Source of the DNA: Bacteroidetes bacterium 4572_114
Lineage (GTDB): Bacteria > Bacteroidota > Bacteroidia > Bacteroidales > 4484-276
Direction of reading: 5' to 3'
Assembly: GCA_002254335.1 (NCBI GenBank)
Contig: NIVA01000025.1
Location: 1 to 20,993 of the forward strand
Length of the DNA stretch: 20,993 nt
Shown: piece after piece, positions 16,324 to 20,993 of the stretch
Numbering within the stretch: position 1 is the first letter of the stretch
How the letters are laid out: every line of letters starts with the position of its first letter
Position numbers and translations under genes: made by a program
Notes under the pieces: generated by a model
Seen by the model: only the letters and a program-made list of their open reading frames with translations
Databases searched by the model: none
What the model was told of the DNA's origin: nothing

Positions 16324-17061
16324 TTAGCCCTCCGTGGCCGCTAATTCATAATCGGCCATTGTAACGATATTTTTATTTGCCTCGTCCCACTCTACTTCAC
16401 CATCTTTTAACCGGATAATACGGTGCGCATGTTTCGCAATATCTTCCTCATGGGTAACAACAATTACAGTGTTGCCAAGTTTGTGGATATCCTCAAACAG
16501 CCCCATCATCTCGATGGATGTTTTAGAATCGAGGTTCCCGGTTGGTTCGTCGGCGAGGATAATTGAGGGTTCGTTGACCAAGGCCCTGGCCACTGCTACC
16601 CGCTGCCGTTGTCCGCCCGATAATTCATTTGGCCTGTGGCCTATCCTGTCTGTCAGTTGGACCTCATCCAATACTTTCCTGGCCTTTTCCTGCCTTTTGC
16701 TTTTGTTTAAACCGGCATATACCAGGGGCAACATCACATTTTCCAGTGCTGTTGACCTGGGGAGCAGGTTAAAGGTCTGGAAAATAAACCCGATCTCTTT
16801 GTTCCTGATCTCTGCCAAACGGTTGTCGTCCAGTTTACTTACATCCTTCTCGTTAAGTATGTATTGGCCACTTGTGGGTGTGTCAAGGCAGCCCAGTATG
16901 TTCATCAAAGTTGACTTGCCCGAACCAGATGCGCCCATCAGGGCCAGGTACTCGTTTTTATAAATGTTTAGGGTAACCCCATTCAGGGCTTTTACAACCT
17001 GAGTACCAACCTTGTAGTATTTGGTAATGTCCCTAAGCCTGATGATTTCCTGTTTTTTCAT
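16324..17061 (-). CDS. ABC transporter ATP-binding protein (LolD/MacB type)
   Basis: 245 residues with all nucleotide-binding motifs: Walker A GASGSGKST (43-51), Q-loop Gln95 in FIFQTFNLL, signature LSGGQRQR (147-154), Walker B IILADEPTGNLDS (167-179) and switch His204 in VVTHEED. The pattern LMGASGSGKSTLMNILGCLD and NLLPRSTALENVMLPLVYAG is typical of the LolD/MacB/FtsE-like group that works with FtsX-like permeases in lipoprotein sorting or efflux. No permease gene is next to it: downstream is an element-bearing spacer, upstream is ygiQ. Its partner must be elsewhere, or was lost. The frame is intact. Exact substrate unknown. Confidence 0.92.
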   Translation of the reverse strand: MKKQEIIRLRDITKYYKVGTQVVKALNGVTLNIYKNEYLALMGASGSGKSTLMNILGCLDTPTSGQYILNEKDVSKLDDNRLAEIRNKEIGFIFQTFNLLPRSTALENVMLPLVYAGLNKSKRQEKARKVLDEVQLTDRIGHRPNELSGGQRQRVAVARALVNEPSIILADEPTGNLDSKTSIEMMGLFEDIHKLGNTVIVVTHEEDIAKHAHRIIRLKDGEVEWDEANKNIVTMADYELAATEG

Positions 17062-17224
17062 AGTTTATTCTTTTATTTCAGTCAACAAAAGCCGCCTTTA
17101 CAAATGATTTGATCTCTTTAATTTCAGGCCCCGACAATCTCCACAATCATTTTTTAATAAAATGATTACAAAGTTAATACAATGTTTTTGTTCCCCAAAG
17201 ATGGAGTGGGTTTTTTAGCAGGCT

Positions 17225-18952
17225 TTATTTAAAGAGTTTATTGATCAAATCTGTTCTGCCTTTGGATTTCAGGTCTTGAATAATCGAGTTTTTAAATTCC
17301 CGTTTGTACCAAAAGAAAAACTTTCGCTGATTTTCTTTGGCATTTTTGCTGCGGGCCGTGTAAATTTTTTCGAGAGTGTAAGGATGATGGCCGGAATAAT
17401 ATACCACAGTGGCCAGTGTCATTGGTGTGGGTGTAAAATCCTGTACCTGTTCTAATTTGAAATCCATGTTTTTTGTTTCAATGGCGAGGTTGGCCATATC
17501 TTCGGATTTACTTCCGGGGTGGCTCGAAATAAAGTAAGGGATTAATTGCTGGTTCAACTTTTCCTCGTCGTTAATTTTTTTGAATTCCTGGTTGAGTTGC
17601 CCAAAAAGTTTAAACGATGGTTTTCGCATAAAATTTAAAACCTCATCCGACGAATGTTCGGGGGCAACTTTTAAACGTCCTGAAACATGGTGTTTGATTA
17701 CTTCCCGCAGATAGAGTTTGTTGTTCTTATCAGTCTCTTTGCGCCCGGTTTTTTCCAGGATCATATCGTAGCGGATGCCACTGCCCACAAAAGCTTTTTT
17801 TACTTTTGGGTGGTTTCGTACCTTTTTATAGAGGTCGAGCATGGGCTTGTGGTCGGTGTCTAAGTTTGCGCATATCGAAGGGAAGATGCAGGACGGACGT
17901 TTACATTTCCTGCAAATTTCCAGGTTTATGCCCTTCATTTTATACATGTTTGCCGAAGGGCCGCCCAAATCGGAAATATATCCTTTAAAATCCGGCATTT
18001 GCGTAACCTGGTCAACCTCTTTTAAAACCGACTTTTCTGAGCGGCTTGTAATAAATTTTCCCTGATGGGCCGAAATGGTGCAAAAAGAACAACCTCCAAA
18101 ACATCCGCGGTGAAGGTTTATCGAATGTCGGATCATTTCGTAGGCCGGAATAGCCCCTTTATTGTTGTAGCGTGGGTGGGGCAGGCGCGTAAAGGGTAAA
18201 TCGTAAACCCTGTCGATGTCTTTTTCTTTAAATGTTGGCCAGGTAGGATTTATCACAATTCTTTTTCCTGCTACCTTTTGGCTCAACACTTTCGAATCCA
18301 TTTTATTCGACTCTTCTTCGATATATTTGAAGTTTCGTGAAAATATTTTCCGGTCATTTTTTACAGGGACGCCTTTTTGCAACAACCGGGCAAAATCAAC
18401 TATTGATTTTTCGCCCATGCCATAAAAAAGTAAATCAGCGCCCGAGTCAAGCAAAATCGAGGGCATAAGTTTATCCGACCAGTAATCGTAATGTGTTACA
18501 CGTCGGAGTGAGGCCTCTATACCACCAATTACCAGCGGTACTTCCGGGTAAAGTCCTTTTATGATTTTCGAATAGGTGATGGTAGCATAGTCGGGACGAA
18601 AACCTGCCTTGCCCCCGGGGGTGTAAGCATCGGTCGATCGTTTTCGTTTGCCGGCGGTGTAGTGGTTTACCATCGAATCCATATTTCCTGCGGTAACCGC
18701 AAAAAAGAGACGTGGTTTCCCCAGCTTTTTAAAATCGCGAAGATCGTCGGTCCAGTTGGGCTGCGCAACAATAGCTGTTTTTAAACCTTCGGCTTCCAGT
18801 ACCCGGCCAATTACAGCTGCTCCAAATGATGGGTGATCGACGTATGCATCGCCCGAAAAAAGAATAACATCCAACTCTTCCCAACCAAGATTTTTCACCT
18901 CCTTTATTGAAGTAGGGAGCCACTTTGTAATTTCAATATTTGAATTGTTCAT
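17225..18952 (-). CDS. YgiQ family radical SAM protein, with probable in-frame internal deletion
   Basis: 575 residues. The N-terminal cobalamin-binding-like region includes WLPTSIKEVKNLGWEELDVILFSGDAYVDHPSFG and VIGGIEASLRR. The radical SAM cluster motif is GCFGGCSFC with Cys284, 288 and 291, followed by TISAHQGKFITSRS. Further cysteines (347, 350, 355, 361) lie in EICRKCKRPSCIFPSIC, and HVSGRLKVAPEHSSDEVLNFMRKPSF and QVQDFTPTPMT follow. Between GVPVKN (residue 199) and DRKIFSRNFKYIEEESN, relatives have about 45 extra residues (after the PQT...KKW region), and the usual length is about 620. The loss keeps the frame, so it is noted but kept as a CDS. The family's function is not established. 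Transcription runs toward the ABC ATPase gene, 163 bp away. Confidence 0.9.
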   Translation of the reverse strand: MNNSNIEITKWLPTSIKEVKNLGWEELDVILFSGDAYVDHPSFGAAVIGRVLEAEGLKTAIVAQPNWTDDLRDFKKLGKPRLFFAVTAGNMDSMVNHYTAGKRKRSTDAYTPGGKAGFRPDYATITYSKIIKGLYPEVPLVIGGIEASLRRVTHYDYWSDKLMPSILLDSGADLLFYGMGEKSIVDFARLLQKGVPVKNDRKIFSRNFKYIEEESNKMDSKVLSQKVAGKRIVINPTWPTFKEKDIDRVYDLPFTRLPHPRYNNKGAIPAYEMIRHSINLHRGCFGGCSFCTISAHQGKFITSRSEKSVLKEVDQVTQMPDFKGYISDLGGPSANMYKMKGINLEICRKCKRPSCIFPSICANLDTDHKPMLDLYKKVRNHPKVKKAFVGSGIRYDMILEKTGRKETDKNNKLYLREVIKHHVSGRLKVAPEHSSDEVLNFMRKPSFKLFGQLNQEFKKINDEEKLNQQLIPYFISSHPGSKSEDMANLAIETKNMDFKLEQVQDFTPTPMTLATVVYYSGHHPYTLEKIYTARSKNAKENQRKFFFWYKREFKNSIIQDLKSKGRTDLINKLFK

Positions 18953-19146
18953 TCATCTGCCTTTTTTCAAAAAAAATCAAATAGTATAATTCTGCAACAC
19001 GATTTATTTTAATGCATGGTAATGTATTAGTTGTTTTAACCGAAATTCAAAAATAGGTAAAAAATTAAAAACACCGTAAAATGTTAAATAAGTCTGTTAT
19101 TGGTATATTTTCTTGTTTTTCAAATATTTTCAATCCTTTAAGCACT
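18953..19146. other. AT-rich spacer upstream of ygiQ
   Basis: This separates the ygiQ start from the attC-like palindrome. No gene is supported. On the minus strand a possible -7-like sequence lies in ATACTATTTG before ygiQ, but it does not fit TAnnTTTG exactly. Confidence 0.3.
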
Positions 19147-19283
19147 GCACACAACGTTCCGTAAATATGGCACGTAGCCGTTCACTTGCAGAAAGTTTAT
19201 TAATGTTTCGTATGTTTCCTTTTCTACTCATTTTTTTCAGATGAGCACTAACCGGCTGTGAGCTATGATTTGCTGTTATGTGT
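19147..19283 (-). repeat. attC-like imperfect palindrome 1
   Basis: GCACACAAC at 19147-19155 faces GTTATGTGT at 19275-19283, so AAC and GTT triplets bracket the site as in integron attC sites. Inside, GTAAATATGGCACGTAGCCGTT (19161-19182) and AACCGGCTGTGAGCTATGATTT (19250-19271) pair with a few unpaired bases, which is the extrahelical-base pattern of attC. A further CTCAT...ATGAG hairpin (19227-19245) lies in the loop. It follows the stop of the lipoprotein gene at 19292, the place expected for the attC of a minus-strand cassette. Similar motifs (GTTGTGTG, CACATAACAG) are, from memory, common in Bacteroidetes cassette-like arrays. This is inferred, without modelling. Confidence 0.55.
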
Positions 19284-19291
19284 TGTTGCAA

Positions 19292-20050
19292 TTAATTTAA
19301 TACTCTATCTGTAATGTCTTCTACGTCATATGGTATTAGAGCCGAATCATTTTTAAACCGACAATATGAAATTGATGAATTTCTCCAATTGTAAATTTTT
19401 AATGAATCATTTTCTAATTCAATAATCTCCCATTTATCAGGGTCAAATGTTGGGGGAATACCCATTGTTTCAAATGTCCAAATCTTGTTTTCTATTAATT
19501 CCATGGTCGAATTATATCTTTCCTTTGAGTCAAATAAATATCTGTCTTTCGAATAAATTAAAACAACTTTATTACTGATAACTGTATAGAAAAGTGGTGG
19601 ATGAAATTCATTTTCATAATTTGTTATTAAATCTAAGAGTCCGGTCTAAAAAGCCATATTTTGCCGCGAAACTTGTCCGTACGAAGCGAAGCAAGTCCGT
19701 CTGGATGGATGCGCCAATATATTTTTCTATTTACTTTATAATCATGTGTTTGAAAACAATAAAATTTCGCTAATTTTCAAAAACTTCGTTTTTAGACCGG
19801 ACTCATCTAAATAATACTCATGGACTGTATGAGATAGCTTTAAATGATTTTTAAACTTTGAATCAATTGTCTTTAAATAAATAATTCCAATATCATTTTG
19901 AAGGTATTCTTTAATATAATGTTCGATCACATGGACAATATATCTATTTTCAATTTCAACATAATTTATTGTATCAACACAATTGTTCTTTTTAGGTTGA
20001 TTACAGCCTATTAATCCAATAGCAATTAATATTACTAATACTTTTTTCAT
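19292..20050 (-). pseudogene. Lipoprotein gene interrupted by a MITE
   Basis: The 5' part (20050 to 19811) encodes a lipoprotein start MKKVLVILIAIGLIGCNQPKKN with lipobox LIGC, then reads to HEYYLD. There the MITE copy 3 begins and adds a foreign tail ending at TGA 19742. After the element, the other copy of the duplicated 6 bp continues as LDLITNYENEFHPPLFYTVISNK and on through MELIENKIWTFETMG to DITDRVLN and a stop at 19292. Removing the 168-bp element and one 6-bp duplication leaves 585 bp, a 194-residue open frame with no stop. So the gene was whole before insertion. No family is recognised. It lies in an AT-rich, cassette-like region of small exported proteins. Confidence 0.9.
19637..19804. 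mobile_element. MITE-like element, copy 3 (168 bp), inside a lipoprotein gene
   Basis: Perfect 16-bp terminal inverted repeats: GAGTCCGGTCTAAAAA at the left, TTTTTAGACCGGACTC at the right. Exact 6-bp target duplications ATCTAA lie at 19631-19636 and 19805-19810. Its reverse complement matches copy 1 for about 67 bp from the right end (with few differences) and about 34 bp at the other end, and has additional middle sequence. It carries no transposase. On the minus strand it supplies 20 codons and a stop to the interrupted gene. Confidence 0.95.
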
Positions 20051-20088
20051 TTGGTTGTCTTTAGCATTTGCTGTTATGGGGCGTATTA
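20051..20088 (-). repeat. Half attC-like site between two minus-strand genes
   Basis: In minus-strand sense the spacer reads GCCCCATAACAGCAAATGC (20082 down to 20064) and then AAAGACAACC before the ATG at 20050. GCCCCATAAC is identical to the plus-strand left end of the second palindrome at 20759-20768, and ATAACAGCAAAT recurs in palindrome 1. Only one arm is present in this 38-bp spacer, so a complete site is missing here. Confidence 0.4.
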
Positions 20089-20727
20089 TTATTTGAATTT
20101 TAAACTTGCTGTAATTTCTCTCAGAACCTTTACTGTTTCTTCTTCTTCTTTTTCTTTTTCAATAGCTTTTAGCATTATCGCCCTACCTCTATAGCCACTC
20201 ATTAATTCTTGTTTCGGAAGTTCTAACAAAAATACTGGCCCAACAATAGTATTTTTTATTTTCTTTTTTTTGTTCTCATATGTTTGATAAACTACATTAA
20301 CATAATTTTCACTAACATCAGCTCCATAATTGTTTTTGAAATATGTAGTGCTAACTACACTGTCTCCAAATTGACTACCAGTTGGGCCATCAGCACAAAA
20401 TGTACTTTTTAAGAGATCATTTGTAAATTGGCTATAAGATTTTTCATAAATATTGGTTTCCTCATTGAATTTATCTCTTTTAATATTTATGGATATTCTC
20501 CAATTGTTTGCATCATCTGATTTCTTTTTGATAAGAAGATAACGGTCAGAAACAACTTTAATAAAATAATTTTTTGGGTATTCAATCTCAAAATTGTATT
20601 TGGTGTTTTCATATGAAACCCGATTACTTGTATCAGTCTTACTTTGACAATTTCCATTTAATGCAAATAAAAAAGAAAAGGTTATAAGGATTGAATAATT
20701 TGAAAGAACATATCTATTTTTTTTCAT
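20089..20727 (-). CDS. Exported hypothetical protein
   Basis: 212 residues. The N-terminus MKKNRYVLSNYSILITFSFLFALNGNCQSK has a basic start and a hydrophobic core, so it is exported. The Cys after NGN might be a lipidation site, but the lipobox is poor. The mature part begins VSYENTKYNFEIEYPKNYFIKVVSDRYLLIKKK, a pattern of alternating strands similar in feel to PsbP-like folds, and ends with a Lys/Glu-rich helix and VLREITASLKFK. No family is recognised. It is low in GC, and attC-like sequence lies before it (20759-20895) with a half-site after it. This fits a mobile gene cassette on the minus strand. Confidence 0.75.
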   Translation of the reverse strand: MKKNRYVLSNYSILITFSFLFALNGNCQSKTDTSNRVSYENTKYNFEIEYPKNYFIKVVSDRYLLIKKKSDDANNWRISINIKRDKFNEETNIYEKSYSQFTNDLLKSTFCADGPTGSQFGDSVVSTTYFKNNYGADVSENYVNVVYQTYENKKKKIKNTIVGPVFLLELPKQELMSGYRGRAIMLKAIEKEKEEEETVKVLREITASLKFK

Positions 20728-20758
20728 GTTTATGTTTATTTGTTGATTAAACGAATAT

Positions 20759-20895
20759 GCCCCATAACGGTCGAGGCAATAAGCAGTGCGGGGATTTATT
20801 ACCGCAATCTTTCAACCTACCATAATGTTCATTTATAATTTATATTTTTAATTTACTGCCCCGCCCCGCATTGCTTATGAGCCTTTGTTATCGCC
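20759..20895 (-). repeat. attC-like imperfect palindrome 2
   Basis: GCCCCATAAC (20759-20768) faces GTTATCGCC (20887-20895), again with AAC and GTT triplets at the ends. Inner arms ATAAGCAGTGCGGGG (20779-20793) and CCCCGCATTGCTTAT (20864-20878) pair over 15 positions with one G-T wobble, and GGC / GCC pair between small bulges. The loop is AT-rich, about 70 bp. The stop codon of the upstream minus-strand gene (20875-20877) lies inside one arm, as is frequent for cassettes. At 137 bp between outer ends it has the size of a long attC site. Confidence 0.6.
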
Positions 20896-20991
20896 TTTTT
20901 GTTCTATCTTTTTTGTCAATTCATTTTCAAGTTCTTCAATTGATGGCAACTTAGTCTTAATGTTCTCTGGGATTGAATCTGTTAATCTATA
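20875..20991 (-). CDS. C-terminal end of an unidentified protein (5' end outside window)
   Basis: The minus frame is open from the window edge: YRLTDSIPENIKTKLPSIEE, then LENELTKKIEQKGDNKGS and TAA at 20877-20875. These 38 residues are hydrophilic and partly helical and show no recognisable family. The reading ends inside the arm of attC-like palindrome 2, and the whole is AT-rich, like the two genes that follow it on the minus strand. It is short, so the call rests on position, frame openness to the edge and cassette-like layout. Confidence 0.55.
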   Translation of the reverse strand, partial: YRLTDSIPENIKTKLPSIEELENELTKKIEQKGDNKGS

Positions 20992-20993
20992 TT

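Noticed and set aside
1..20993. CRISPR array, tRNA or rRNA genes, phage genes, toxin-antitoxin pair, defence island
   Set aside because: No regularly spaced repeats, no cloverleaf or rRNA-like sequence, and no phage or defence families were recognised. The AAA/nuclease-like gene alone is not evidence for a defence system.

Overview
The window looks like a chromosome segment of a Bacteroidota bacterium, probably near Bacteroidales/Marinilabiliales. The grounds are Bacteroidetes-type promoters (-7 TAnnTTTG, with TTTG 19 bp upstream in the best case), few Shine-Dalgarno sites, and families typical of the phylum: RecO of the Bacteroidetes type, S46 dipeptidyl-peptidase, DUF3822 next to rsmD, DUF2795, DUF2461, and the AAA-ATPase/PD-(D/E)XK protein. 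No rRNA, tRNA, CRISPR array or transposase gene was seen.

Layout. 1-5.7 kb, plus strand: the 3' part of recO, a broken AAA-ATPase/nuclease gene, a small lipoprotein, a broken SprT-like metalloprotease, an intact mannose-1-phosphate guanylyltransferase and a broken S46 peptidase, closed by a terminator. 6.0-8.1 kb: DUF2461 (minus) and an MFS transporter (plus), with a small inverted-repeat element between them. 8.2-13.4 kb: the conserved rimP-nusA-infB translation/transcription operon behind a strong promoter and a leader with two hairpins. 13.4-15.3 kb: a membrane-anchored protein, DUF3822 and rsmD. 15.3-19.0 kb, minus strand: DUF2795, cobalamin adenosyltransferase, a LolD/MacB-type ABC ATPase and a YgiQ radical-SAM protein. 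19.1-21.0 kb, minus strand: an AT-rich accessory region of small exported-protein genes separated by attC-like imperfect palindromes, resembling an integron-type cassette array without a visible integrase.

Three things stand out. (1) A family of small non-autonomous transposable elements (129, 133 and 168 bp) with termini GAGTCCGGTCTAAAAA and exact 6-bp target duplications. The third copy interrupts a lipoprotein gene, and removing it with one duplication restores a 194-codon reading frame. (2) Six places where a gene or gene pair has lost an estimated 100-250 bp cleanly: AAA/nuclease, sprT-like, S46 peptidase, the rsmD/DUF2795 3' ends, the cobalamin adenosyltransferase 3' end, and an in-frame loss in ygiQ. 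The flanking sequence stays well conserved and open. All six hit genes that are usually dispensable, while rimP, nusA and infB are intact. This is either recent deletion-driven gene erosion or a recurrent assembly fault. (3) The attC-like cassette region at the right end. Family assignments rest on recognising motifs by eye; no database search was run.
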